From NCBI GenBank assembly GCA_944325005.1, contig CALUYO010000007.1:21623-85622 (forward strand): a DNA stretch of 64,000 nt. The letters run 5' to 3'. The notes under the pieces were generated by a model that was given only the letters and a program-made list of their open reading frames with translations, searched no databases and was not told the DNA's origin. Positions 9,643 through 17,598 of this stretch are shown in pieces. Made by a program: the position numbers and the translations under genes. Every line of letters begins with the position of its first letter. Positions within the stretch are counted from its first letter, which is position 1. Origin of the DNA: Candidatus Gastranaerophilales bacterium. GTDB taxonomy: Bacteria; Cyanobacteriota; Vampirovibrionia; Gastranaerophilales; Gastranaerophilaceae.

Positions 9643-10935
9643 CTACTTGATTTCAACTTTATTGTTAGCCATTAAGAAATCTCTGACCTTGTCATTCATA
9701 GCCTGTTGAGAAACAGAAGCAATAACTTCAGGATTCTGGCCGATTTGTTTAATTAAGTCCTGAGGTTTCAAACCATATGCGGCACCTAATTGAGCAAATT
9801 TTTGTTCTAAATCTTTCTGCTCAAGCTTGATATTTTCTTCTTTTGCAATTTTATCAATTACAAGAGAATTTTTAATTCTAACGAGAGCATCTTCATTTAG
9901 ATTTTTCAATAACTGATCTTCACCCTGTGATTTAACAAGAGCATCCCAGTTAATACCTTGAGCAGCAAGTCTTTGTTTATATTCTTCCCTTAAAGAATTT
10001 GCTTCTCTATCAATCATAGACTGAGGAATATCAACTTTGGAAGCATCAATAACTGTTTTAAATACAAGATTTTCAGAGTTTTGCTTATTAGTTCTTTCTC
10101 TTTGAGCTTCAAGATATTTCTGAATATCAGCTTTTAATTCATCAACATTTTTGAAAGGTCCGACTTTTTGCGCAAACTCATCATTAAGTTCCGGCAATTT
10201 CTTTTCCTTAATTTCGTTAATTTTAATTTTAAAAGTCGCAGGCTGACCTTTAAGTTTTTCATCATGATAATCTTCAGGGAAATTAACCTTTATTTCAAAT
10301 TCATCATTAAGTTTTTTTCCGACAAGCTGTTCGGCAAAACCTGGAATGAAATTAGAATGAGCTAAGTCCAACGGATAATTTTTAGCATCGCCGCCCTGAA
10401 TTTTTTCACCGTTTGCAATTCCTTCAAAATCAATTACTGCAATATCAGTATCTTTTGTCGGACGATCAATAACTGTTTCTTGAGTGCTGTGCTGATTTAA
10501 AAGGTTATCAATAGATTTTTGCATCGCATCTTCTTCAACCGGAGAATCTTTAATCTCAAGGTTTAAACCTTTATATTGTCCGAGAACAACTTCGGGTCTC
10601 AATTCAGCCTTTGCAGTTACAGTTAAGTCTTCACCAATATTAAAATTATAATTTGTAATATAAGGTTGTGCAATTATATCCAGATTATTATCGACAACAG
10701 CTTGATTTATAGCTTTAGGCATCAAGTTTTCAATAGCTTCTTGCTTAATTCTTTCTGTTCCGACATGTCTTTCAACAACTGCACGAGGGGCTTTACCTTT
10801 TCTAAAACCGTCAATATTAACATATTGAGAAATTTTATGAACAGCCTTATTATAAGCATCAGCCGCATCTTTAGCCGGAATAGTAATATCTAATTTTACA
10901 ACATTTTCTTTTTCTTTTTCTAAAGTTACTTTCAT
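9643..10935 (-). CDS. tig: Trigger factor (ribosome-associated chaperone/prolyl isomerase)
   Basis: 430 residues from the chosen ATG at 10935 (MKVTLEKEKENVVKLDITIP). This start has AAAGGA 7 bases upstream; an in-frame start 14 codons earlier has none. The ribosome-binding signature GFRKGKAPRAVVERH is intact, followed by the FKBP-like domain (GQPATFKIKINEIKEKKLPELND) and the helical C-terminal arms. Heads the tig-clpP-clpX cluster. An inverted repeat lies 20 bases upstream. Confidence 0.94.
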   Translation of the reverse strand: MKVTLEKEKENVVKLDITIPAKDAADAYNKAVHKISQYVNIDGFRKGKAPRAVVERHVGTERIKQEAIENLMPKAINQAVVDNNLDIIAQPYITNYNFNIGEDLTVTAKAELRPEVVLGQYKGLNLEIKDSPVEEDAMQKSIDNLLNQHSTQETVIDRPTKDTDIAVIDFEGIANGEKIQGGDAKNYPLDLAHSNFIPGFAEQLVGKKLNDEFEIKVNFPEDYHDEKLKGQPATFKIKINEIKEKKLPELNDEFAQKVGPFKNVDELKADIQKYLEAQRERTNKQNSENLVFKTVIDASKVDIPQSMIDREANSLREEYKQRLAAQGINWDALVKSQGEDQLLKNLNEDALVRIKNSLVIDKIAKEENIKLEQKDLEQKFAQLGAAYGLKPQDLIKQIGQNPEVIASVSQQAMNDKVRDFLMANNKVEIK

Positions 10936-10954
10936 CTTAAAATCCTTTATACTA

Positions 10955-10974
10955 ATTAATACATGTGTATTAAT
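10955..10974. promoter_or_regulatory. Inverted repeat upstream of tig
   Basis: Arms ATTAATACA and TGTATTAAT (9 bp each, perfect) around a 2-base centre, 20 bases before the tig start. It could be an operator or a 5'-UTR hairpin; no regulator is known. Confidence 0.4.
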
Positions 10975-11007
10975 CATACCTCAAAAAAGAATTTGTGCAA
11001 GTTATAA

Positions 11008-11100
11008 GCAAGATCATGGCAAAATCAAGGTTTATCCCTAAAGTAACCAATACCTCTGCCAAGCTCCCCCACCCACCACCACCTCCGGGGAAAAGCCGCT
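11008..11100 (-). pseudogene. Relic of a prepilin 5' cassette
   Basis: On the minus strand a G-rich stretch (GGTGGTGGTGGGTGGGGG, about 11065-11083) leads into codons for LAEVLVTLGI, after which the pilin homology stops. About 30 bases match the leader of the prepilin at 663 with few changes. The G run is interrupted by T residues and there is no pilin body. It is best read as the remains of a lost or recombined prepilin gene, with its tract degraded. Confidence 0.65.
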
Positions 11101-11121
11101 AAAAGCCCAACCCTCTCGAAA

Positions 11122-11156
11122 TTAAAACAGCCCCGTATTTCAGAGGCTGTTTTATA
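11122..11156. terminator. Terminator of the alcohol dehydrogenase gene
   Basis: Stem AAAACAGCC (11124-11132)/GGCTGTTTT (11145-11153). U-rich in both orientations. Confidence 0.75.
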
Positions 11157-11170
11157 TTAATTACAAATAT

Positions 11171-12331
11171 TTATGATGCTTTTACAATATCATAAGCAGT
11201 TTCTGCATCAATTGCACCTTTCTCTCCGAACGACACACCCCGCTTTGCAAATCTATCACGTATCTTTTCGGCAGCCTCTGAAGCATCAATATCATATTCT
11301 GCAAGTTTTGTTTTCATACCAATCGAATTGAAGAAAGCTTCAATTCTGTCAATAACAATATCAGCTGCCTTCAAGTCAACCGGTTCATTTACATCAAATA
11401 CTTCTCTTGCAAGTTTAGCAAGTTTTTTCGATTTACTTACTTTCTGATTTCTCAATAATCGTGGTTCTATAATTGCAAGACTTTGACCGTGGTCAATTCC
11501 ATAAAATGCTGTTAATTCATGACCAATCATATGAGTTGCCCAGTCTTGAGGAACCCCGGCCGAAATCCAGTAATTCAACCCGCAGGTTGCACACCAAAAT
11601 ATATTAGCTCTAGCTTCATAATCTTCAGGAGAAGCAATAACTTTGGGAGCTTCTTTTATTAGTGTACGCAAAATTCCAAGAGCCCATTCATCCTGCAAAG
11701 GAGAATTAACGTCATAGGTACAGTATTGCTCCATTACGTGAACAAAAGTATCTACAATTCCGTTTACAGTCTGTTTTACCGGTAAACTGAATGTAACCTG
11801 CGGATCAATTATTGAAAACTTAGGATATAATGCTTCCCATTGAAACGCAAGTTTTTCATCAGTAGAACTTCTTGAAATTACAGCACCATTGTTCATTTCC
11901 GAACCTGTAGCAGGCAAAGTAATAACATCTGCAAGAGGCAGCGCATCAACTACAGGATTTTGCTCGACCATAAAATAATCATAAGCATCTTTTTCTCCGT
12001 TGTATTTAGATGCAGCTGCAATAAATTTTGTGCCATCCAACGTTGACCCTCCGCCAACAGCAAGAAGAAAATCTACTCCTTCTTTTTTTACTATATCTAC
12101 AGCTTTCATTAAAGTTTCATATTTAGGATTAGGTTCAATCCCGCCAAATTCAAGAACATTATAACCCTCAAGAGCATTCTTTACCTGTTCGTAGACGCCG
12201 TTTTTCTTAATAGAACCGCCGCCGTATGTTACTAAAATCTTTTTTGACTTATCTATCAATTCCGGAAGTTTTGAAATAGTGTCCTTCCCAAACACAACTC
12301 GTGTCGGACAATAAAATTCGAAATTATTCAT
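11171..12331 (-). CDS. Iron-containing alcohol dehydrogenase (YqhD/BDH-like)
   Basis: About 386 residues of the group III Fe-dependent alcohol dehydrogenase family. The nucleotide-binding GGGSTLDGTKF, the GSEMNNGAVIS loop and metal-binding His residues (TFVHVMEQY, WATHMIGHELTAFYGIDHGQ) are visible. It probably reduces aldehydes to alcohols with NAD(P)H, an electron sink consistent with the fermentative enzymes nearby. The start is the ATG at 12331: AGGAG lies 7 bases upstream, and the in-frame TTG two codons earlier is too close to it. Confidence 0.9.
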   Translation of the reverse strand: MNNFEFYCPTRVVFGKDTISKLPELIDKSKKILVTYGGGSIKKNGVYEQVKNALEGYNVLEFGGIEPNPKYETLMKAVDIVKKEGVDFLLAVGGGSTLDGTKFIAAASKYNGEKDAYDYFMVEQNPVVDALPLADVITLPATGSEMNNGAVISRSSTDEKLAFQWEALYPKFSIIDPQVTFSLPVKQTVNGIVDTFVHVMEQYCTYDVNSPLQDEWALGILRTLIKEAPKVIASPEDYEARANIFWCATCGLNYWISAGVPQDWATHMIGHELTAFYGIDHGQSLAIIEPRLLRNQKVSKSKKLAKLAREVFDVNEPVDLKAADIVIDRIEAFFNSIGMKTKLAEYDIDASEAAEKIRDRFAKRGVSFGEKGAIDAETAYDIVKAS

Positions 12332-12431
12332 AATCAAACTCCTTTCAGTAAAGTTATGTTAGTATAAATTTTTAATATTGTCAAAAAATACCATGTTTTT
12401 GATAGAATAACTTTCGGAAGAGGAGAATTGT

Positions 12432-13058
12432 ATGGAATTTATAAATTCAATTTTAGGACATTTAATTAATTTTATTGAAGATATAATAACACTTATGGGA
12501 CCATGGGGAATAAGTTTGCTTATGGCTATAGAATCCTGTAACATTCCGCTGCCCAGTGAAGCTATCTTACCTTTTGCCGGTTACATTGTCAGCAAAGGGG
12601 AAATGAATTTTCATGTGGCAGCATTTGCCGGAGCTTTCGGCTGTGTACTTGGCTCTATCCCTTCATATTACCTCGGTTATTTCGGTGGACGAAAATTCGT
12701 TGAAAAATATGGAAAATATTTCTTAATTTCGCATAAAGATCTGGAAGAAGCTGATAAATGGGTAGAAAAATACGGAGATTGGGCATTTTTCTTGTGCAGA
12801 ATGCTCCCTGTTGTAAGAACATTTATCTCTTTACCTGCCGGCATATTAAAGGCTAAAAAACGAATTTTCTTTAGTCTGACATTTCTAGGCTCACTTGTAT
12901 GGAGTTACGTACTTGTTTATGTCGGAGTTAAAATGGGTGAGAATATGGAAGCATTTAAACATATATGGCACAAATTTGATATCGCTATAGTAGTTATTTT
13001 CGGAATTTTAGGTGCTCTGTATGTTTATAAACATATTAAACATTTAAAGGAGTCTTAA
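12432..13058 (+). CDS. DedA-family membrane protein
   Basis: 208 residues, 4-5 membrane segments. Family signatures: the early membrane-embedded acidic block (ESCNIPLPSEAILPFAGYI), GSIPSYYLGYFGGR, and the arginine pair of FLCRMLPVVRTFISLPAGI. DedA proteins act in undecaprenyl-phosphate or phospholipid recycling and membrane homeostasis. Ribosome site GAGGAG lies upstream of the ATG. The ogt gene begins at the stop codon with its own AAAGGAG, so this is a two-gene unit. Confidence 0.88.
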   Translation: MEFINSILGHLINFIEDIITLMGPWGISLLMAIESCNIPLPSEAILPFAGYIVSKGEMNFHVAAFAGAFGCVLGSIPSYYLGYFGGRKFVEKYGKYFLISHKDLEEADKWVEKYGDWAFFLCRMLPVVRTFISLPAGILKAKKRIFFSLTFLGSLVWSYVLVYVGVKMGENMEAFKHIWHKFDIAIVVIFGILGALYVYKHIKHLKES

Positions 13059-13059
13059 T

Positions 13060-13509
13060 TTGTTTCACTACTGCTATGACACGGAGATCGGTAAACTTTT
13101 TATTGCAGAAAAAAATGAATTTATTACAAATGTATCTTTTTTCGAATTAAATGTGCAATACAAAGAAACTCCGGTTATAAAAAAAACTCATCTCCAGCTA
13201 ACCGAATATTTTAGAGGACAACGAAAATCTTTTGATATTCCGATTGCACCTGAAGGTACCGACTTCCAACATAAAGTGTGGAATGCACTTTCTAAAATAC
13301 CATACGGAAAAACAGCAACTTACAAAGATATAGCAACATTGATAGGAAATCCAAAAGCCTGTAGGGCTGTAGGCATGGCAAATAACAAAAACCCGATTGC
13401 AATTATAATTCCATGCCACAGAGTAATAGGGACAAACGGGAATTTAACCGGTTACGCCGCCGGGCTTGGCACTAAACAAAAATTATTGGAAATTGAAAAA
13501 AATATTTAA
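13060..13509 (+). CDS. ogt: Methylated-DNA--protein-cysteine methyltransferase
   Basis: 149 residues, a compact O6-alkylguanine transferase. The acceptor Cys lies in IIIPCHRVIG and the helix-turn-helix in IPYGKTATYKDIATLIGNPKACRAVG. It repairs O6-methylguanine by suicidal methyl transfer. The start is TTG at 13060 with AGGAG 7 bases upstream; no in-frame ATG exists nearby. It follows dedA by one base. Confidence 0.9.
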   Translation: MFHYCYDTEIGKLFIAEKNEFITNVSFFELNVQYKETPVIKKTHLQLTEYFRGQRKSFDIPIAPEGTDFQHKVWNALSKIPYGKTATYKDIATLIGNPKACRAVGMANNKNPIAIIIPCHRVIGTNGNLTGYAAGLGTKQKLLEIEKNI

Positions 13510-13524
13510 TATGTTATCAAGCTC

Positions 13525-13677
13525 TTATTTATTCTTGGACAAGCGGAAGTATTTAGATGAACTATAATACCAAGGTTTACATGGTAATCCACGATTATCA
13601 ACAATATGTTTATTGCGTTCTTTTGCAATCTTTTTGACCAACATTCTATATGCACCAGCAATTGTTGCAATATTCAT
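13525..13677 (-). CDS. 50-residue ORF translationally coupled to the HNH gene
   Basis: Starts with an ATG that overlaps the HNH stop (ATGA) and encodes 50 residues beginning MNIATIAGAYRMLVKK and ending FRLSKNK. It is basic (many Lys/Arg) with a Trp-Tyr-Tyr motif in its second half. The overlap, codon use like its neighbours, and a free intergenic space otherwise support real translation. I do not recognise it; a partner or immunity protein for the HNH enzyme is only a guess. Confidence 0.5.
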   Translation of the reverse strand: MNIATIAGAYRMLVKKIAKERNKHIVDNRGLPCKPWYYSSSKYFRLSKNK

Positions 13678-14150
13678 ATATGGAGACCATAATGATGCCC
13701 GATATTGTCTTTAATTATTTGCGGTATATACAACTCAATAAGTCTATGCATTTCCTTAACATCTGTAATACCAAGATCAATTAAATCAGAAACAAAACTT
13801 TTATGGTATATAAATTCATATTCTTTTAAACCTATTAAACCCCAGAATGTCCCATAAAAAGGAACTCCATAAGCGCGAATCCAATCCCACATAATTTCCG
13901 AATCCATAACATTTGGATTATCAATATGACAGCGATGACATAATAAAACAAGATTAGACGGTTCGTCTTTGCCACCCAATGCTTCGGGAACAATATGACA
14001 TCGTTCTAAATTATGTTCGCATCCGCAACGCCAGCATCTTTCAAGAGCATCTGAGGCATCAACACTTAACCCACATTCATCAATTAAACGTTCAAAGAAC
14101 CAATATTTTACGATGTCTTCTTTTTTTGTTTTAATATTTTGTTTCGCCAT
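13674..14150 (-). CDS. HNH endonuclease-domain protein
   Basis: 158 residues. A treble-clef HNH motif spans about 38-80: CWRCGCEHNLERCHIVPEALGG, then NLVLLCHRCHID, giving two CxxC pairs and the catalytic His of RCHIVP. The N-terminus (about 35 residues) and the C-terminal half (DWIRAYGVPFYGTFWGLIG) are not familiar. It may be a restriction, homing or phage-defence nuclease. It lies in a small accessory patch between ogt and tRNA-His and is coupled to a 50-residue ORF. Confidence 0.8.
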   Translation of the reverse strand: MAKQNIKTKKEDIVKYWFFERLIDECGLSVDASDALERCWRCGCEHNLERCHIVPEALGGKDEPSNLVLLCHRCHIDNPNVMDSEIMWDWIRAYGVPFYGTFWGLIGLKEYEFIYHKSFVSDLIDLGITDVKEMHRLIELYIPQIIKDNIGHHYGLHI

Positions 14151-14217
14151 ACTATCTCACTTTTATTATGTTATAAGAACCTAATACATTTTGAACATTT
14201 AAAAGGAACAATTCTAC

Positions 14218-15744
14218 CTATCCCAATATATCTTTATATTGTTCCAAAAGTTTGGGTTCTTTAACGTATTGTCGTAACAGTATTTTAGCATCCTCCACAA
14301 AAAACTCGGGAATTCTTACTAGCGTATACAATAACCGTTCATGCAATGCTTCATTTTCAATTTTTACTAATTTCGTATATTGCATGGGTATTTTTTGTGG
14401 AGGAAGTAAATGCACAAAGCTGGCAAGATGTTCCATAGCGTCAGGCTGAACATAACGTTCCGCAATATTATAATATCGCTCAATACGTTCTGGAACAATT
14501 TCTGCTAAATGTGCAGAAATATCATCTTTAATATTTTTGGCATTCGGTTTCAATTTTTTAGCCATCAAAGGAATTTCGTTTAATAATATCACCTGAGTTT
14601 TTACATCTTTTGTTTGTAACAACTTTTTATAATAAGGGATAGAGTCTTCATATTGAAGATATTTTAACACATAAGCCAAAGCTTGATTTACCTTTGGCTT
14701 ATTTAATGTAAGACACTGCTCTATATATTCTTTCTGAAAATTGGCAGGAAGATATTTTATAGCTAAGGCAAGGCCTGCTCTAATATCATCCTTATTCTGT
14801 TTTTTTGAAAATAAGCTTTGCCATTTTCGCATAATATCATACTCTGGAGTTCCTTTAATGCGATTGAGAACAGCTAAAGCTATTTTATTTTCATTTTTAA
14901 CTCTGTTTACAACGCGACATCCGCCCCAATCATAATTATAACCTTTTATTCTGTTGTAACCATCAATAACCTGGTTATTAGAAACATATTTATCTTCATC
15001 TGTACATTTTATACCTCGGCTATACTCATAAACAACCCGCTTGGGTAGTCTTGTATCTTCATCAAGAAACTTATTTACCATATATCCGCTTTTTAAGCTG
15101 GCAAAATAAAATTTTCCACGTTGTGTATATCGCCCCTCATGTTTTGTCCAATAATTTGCACTGTTTGTCTCCGCATAAGCGCCATGACTTTTAAATGGAT
15201 GCCAGCGCTCACCTTTTATCTGATGATAAACTTTTATAACAAACTCATCAGGTTCGTCAAACTTTTTATTCACTTTAGACGAAGTCCACCCCTTCAATCC
15301 CTCAATTTTATATACAGCACCCTTTCCTCCTTTATCAAGATAAACAATATCGATATCATCATCGACAAAAGGTTTAATAATTTTATACTTTTTAAAAACA
15401 TTATTTAAAATTTCTACAGCCGAATCAGGTCGGGATTTCATAATTTCATTCATTGAAGAAGTTGAAACCGGTGTATACCCTCTAAGTAATAAAGTCACTT
15501 TATCAAAAGCCTCAAATATTTCATGAATTGCTGTCTTCCGAATTTCTTTGGGTAATTTATACGTAATAAACTCCGGTAATTGTCCACAAACAGGATATGT
15601 ATTCGGATGCTCCTCCATAAGTTTGGAAATATCCTTCTGTCCATCTACAAAAATCCTCTTACTCAATTGTTTTGTAAAACCCGTAAATGTAGGTCTTTTT
15701 TTACTATCAGAATAATTATTATATCCAACTGCAGAAATTAACAT
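14218..15744 (-). CDS. Kinase-like domain plus alpha-helical repeat protein, unknown function
   Basis: 508 residues. The short N-terminus contains RPTFTGF, a motif resembling those in two other unknown proteins here. Residues about 135-290 resemble a divergent protein-kinase fold: glycine loop GGKGAVYKIE, strand-3 lysine in EFVIKVY, a possible catalytic loop before NNQ, and YDWGG in place of DFG. A canonical HRD is not evident. Residues about 310-508 form repeated helix pairs (AGLALAIKYLPANF, NQALAYVLKYLQYEDS) like HEAT repeats. No signal peptide. A ribosome site GGAGAA precedes the ATG. It could be a secreted effector, but this is inference. Confidence 0.6.
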   Translation of the reverse strand: MLISAVGYNNYSDSKKRPTFTGFTKQLSKRIFVDGQKDISKLMEEHPNTYPVCGQLPEFITYKLPKEIRKTAIHEIFEAFDKVTLLLRGYTPVSTSSMNEIMKSRPDSAVEILNNVFKKYKIIKPFVDDDIDIVYLDKGGKGAVYKIEGLKGWTSSKVNKKFDEPDEFVIKVYHQIKGERWHPFKSHGAYAETNSANYWTKHEGRYTQRGKFYFASLKSGYMVNKFLDEDTRLPKRVVYEYSRGIKCTDEDKYVSNNQVIDGYNRIKGYNYDWGGCRVVNRVKNENKIALAVLNRIKGTPEYDIMRKWQSLFSKKQNKDDIRAGLALAIKYLPANFQKEYIEQCLTLNKPKVNQALAYVLKYLQYEDSIPYYKKLLQTKDVKTQVILLNEIPLMAKKLKPNAKNIKDDISAHLAEIVPERIERYYNIAERYVQPDAMEHLASFVHLLPPQKIPMQYTKLVKIENEALHERLLYTLVRIPEFFVEDAKILLRQYVKEPKLLEQYKDILG

Positions 15745-15863
15745 ATTTTATTCTCCATAAATACTAATATTATTATTTATTATAAAATCTCTAAAATTAA
15801 AATTTTATATTATATGTATTTTTGTTAACTCTTATTATCAAAAAGATCTTCGTTAATTATATC

Positions 15864-16142
15864 TTAATAATCAGCATTATTAACATCCCGTGCTTCTAAC
15901 AATTTTGTAAATTCAATATATGTATCAATACTGTCAGGATTAGAACATTTTTCAAACACTTTGATAGCTTCTGAATTTGCCCTCTCCCCATATCAAATCG
16001 AAAAAAAACTCTTCTGCATGACAATAACCTCCTTTTACTTTGATGTAAATTTCTGTAAGCTCCCTGTTAGCAATAGGATTTCGGTCCTTCATAACTTCCG
16101 GCTTAATATAACTGTCACCCCAAAATTCATTTTTCTTAACTT
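15864..16142 (-). pseudogene. Decayed coding region, frameshifted
   Basis: The 480 bases between the kinase-like gene and tRNA-His hold a broken coding stretch on the minus strand. One frame reads NEFWGDSYIKPEVMKDRNPIA onward to a T8 run near 16003-16010. Another frame then continues with SEAIKVFEKCSNPDSIDTYI and EFTKLLEARD to a TAA at 15864. The two pieces look like one small protein disrupted by at least one frameshift, with no good start codon. The parent family is not recognised. The rest of the interval shows nothing else. Confidence 0.4.
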
Positions 16143-16188
16143 TTTAGAAAACAAACTTAAGTGTCCATTAAAAAAGTGTGTAGAACAA

Positions 16189-16214
16189 AAAAAGACGTTT
16201 TTAGAAACGTCTTT
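16189..16214 (-). terminator. Terminator after tRNA-His
   Basis: Minus strand AAAGACGTTT/AAACGTCTTT stem with a short loop and a T7 tail, directly after the tRNA 3' end. Confidence 0.75.
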
Positions 16215-16221
16215 GTAAATG

Positions 16222-16296
16222 GGGCGTCTGATGGGATTCGAACCCATGCATATCGGAACCACAATCCGAGGTCTTAACCGCTTGACGACAGACGCC
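16222..16296 (-). tRNA. tRNA-His (GTG anticodon)
   Basis: Full cloverleaf on the minus strand: acceptor GGCGTCT/AGACGCC, anticodon stem TCGGA/TCCGA with loop TTGTGGT (anticodon GTG), T-arm GGGTTCGAATCCC. The discriminator is C, as expected for bacterial tRNA-His. CCA is not encoded. Confidence 0.95.
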
Positions 16297-16370
16297 ATTT
16301 GCTTATCTATTATATTACCATAAACATTCTTTAAATCAAGCCATAAGTTAAAATTTTTCTTTTATTAAGA

Positions 16371-16398
16371 AAAGCTCCAACTAAGGGAGCTTTTTTTA
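16371..16398 (-). terminator. Terminator of rpaB-like gene
   Basis: Stem AAGCTCC/GGAGCTT around a 7-base loop, T-rich on both sides, just after the response regulator stop. Confidence 0.7.
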
Positions 16399-17154
16399 AC
16401 TTATTCTTTGAAACATATAACCTATACCACGAGCTGTTAATATTAACTCCGGATTTGCAGGATCAGCTTCCAGTTTTGAACGCAATCTGGAAATATGAAC
16501 ATCAACAACACGTGTATCAATTCTATGATCAGGCGGATAAGCCCAAACATGCTGTAAAATTTCATTTCTTGAAAATGCCTGTCCAGAATTATTTACAAGC
16601 AATTCCAATAAACTGAACTCCATACCGGTCAAACGTATTCTTTCATTTTTTCTAAATACCTGACGGCGTGCAGTATCTATCTTAATATTACCTGTTGTGA
16701 TAACATTTTTAGTAACCTTTCCGGTCGGAGTAACAGCTTCTCTGTTATTTGTTCGTCTTAAAACAGCTTTAACACGTGCTTCTAATTCTTTCGGGCTGAA
16801 AGGTTTAATTACATAATCATCAGCACCAAGCTCAAGACCTGTAATTCTTTCAGAAACGTCACCTAATGCAGTAAGAATAATAATAGGAACATCAGAAGTT
16901 CTTCTGATTTCTCTTGTAACACCATAACCATCCATCTTAGGCATCATTACATCAAGGACAACCAGATCCGGATTATATTTATTAAATGCGTTTACTGCTT
17001 CTTCTCCATCTTGAGCAGTATAAACGTCATATCCAACCATTTTCAATCTTGTTTCTAATATTCGTCTGATACTAGCCTCATCGTCAGCTAAAAGTATTCT
17101 TTGACGGTCTTCTGTTTCATTAGGCATTTCTGCATTTTCAGTCATAGCATTCAT
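16396..17154 (-). CDS. rpaB: OmpR-family response regulator, RpaB-like
   Basis: About 250 residues. The receiver domain has LADDEASIRRILETRL, the phosphoacceptor Asp in LVVLDVMMPKMDGYG, TALGD and the conserved Lys of VIKPFSPKELEAR. The winged-helix domain contains RLTGMEFSLLELLV, RVVDVHISRLRSKLE and LILTARGIGYMFQRI. These blocks closely match RpaB, the essential high-light/redox regulator of Cyanobacteria, here in a genome with no photosynthesis genes in view. The ATG at 17154 is only 1-2 bases from AAAGGA; the in-frame ATG at 17145 is better spaced and may be the true start. No sensor kinase is adjacent. Confidence 0.9.
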   Translation of the reverse strand: MNAMTENAEMPNETEDRQRILLADDEASIRRILETRLKMVGYDVYTAQDGEEAVNAFNKYNPDLVVLDVMMPKMDGYGVTREIRRTSDVPIIILTALGDVSERITGLELGADDYVIKPFSPKELEARVKAVLRRTNNREAVTPTGKVTKNVITTGNIKIDTARRQVFRKNERIRLTGMEFSLLELLVNNSGQAFSRNEILQHVWAYPPDHRIDTRVVDVHISRLRSKLEADPANPELILTARGIGYMFQRIS

Positions 17155-17373
17155 TTCCTTTGTTACAATAATCTAACACCTTAAATATAACACAAATATA
17201 AAATATTACAAAATATTGATTTTTTTAAATTTTTTTTAATATTTGTATATATATATTAATTTAATTTTCAAAAAATTGCAAGTACTTTTATAAAAATTTT
17301 TGTAAGAAAAATACCCGAATGAGTGATGTACTTCTTCATAGTATTAATTGTAATATACAGTTTTAATAGATAT

Positions 17374-17598
17374 ATGGAACAAGAAGAAACAAAATACTAT
17401 GAAATAATCTCAAAAAATATTAAAGGATTGAGAACTGAAGCTAAACTTTCTCAGGAATCCATGGCAGAAAAACTTAGCTGTTCAAGAGAGTTTATAAGCA
17501 GGGTAGAAAATAACAGGGAAAGGGTAAGTTTAAATATGCTTTTAAAAATAGCTAACCTGTTTAACGTAAATCCTAGCAGTCTCTTTACACAACCTTAG
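17374..17598 (+). CDS. Small XRE-family helix-turn-helix regulator
   Basis: 75 residues from the ATG at 17374. The HTH_3 domain fills it: NIKGLRTEAKLSQESMAEKL, then CSREFISRVENNRERVSLNMLLKIANLFNV. An upstream in-frame start at 17323/17326 would add a hydrophobic segment (FFIVLIVIYSF) but has no ribosome site. The chosen ATG has TTTAAT 6 bases before it, like the leaderless genes here. The 3' end overlaps convergent kdsB by about 14 bases. Targets are unknown. Confidence 0.65.
   Translation: MEQEETKYYEIISKNIKGLRTEAKLSQESMAEKLSCSREFISRVENNRERVSLNMLLKIANLFNVNPSSLFTQP

Noticed and set aside
11063..11090. C-rich stretch as a seventh active phase tract
   Set aside because: The run is interrupted by A and T bases and no pilin body follows, so it is treated as a relic.
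13510..16300. Integrative element at tRNA-His
   Set aside because: No integrase and no direct repeat of the tRNA 3' end was seen at the other boundary.
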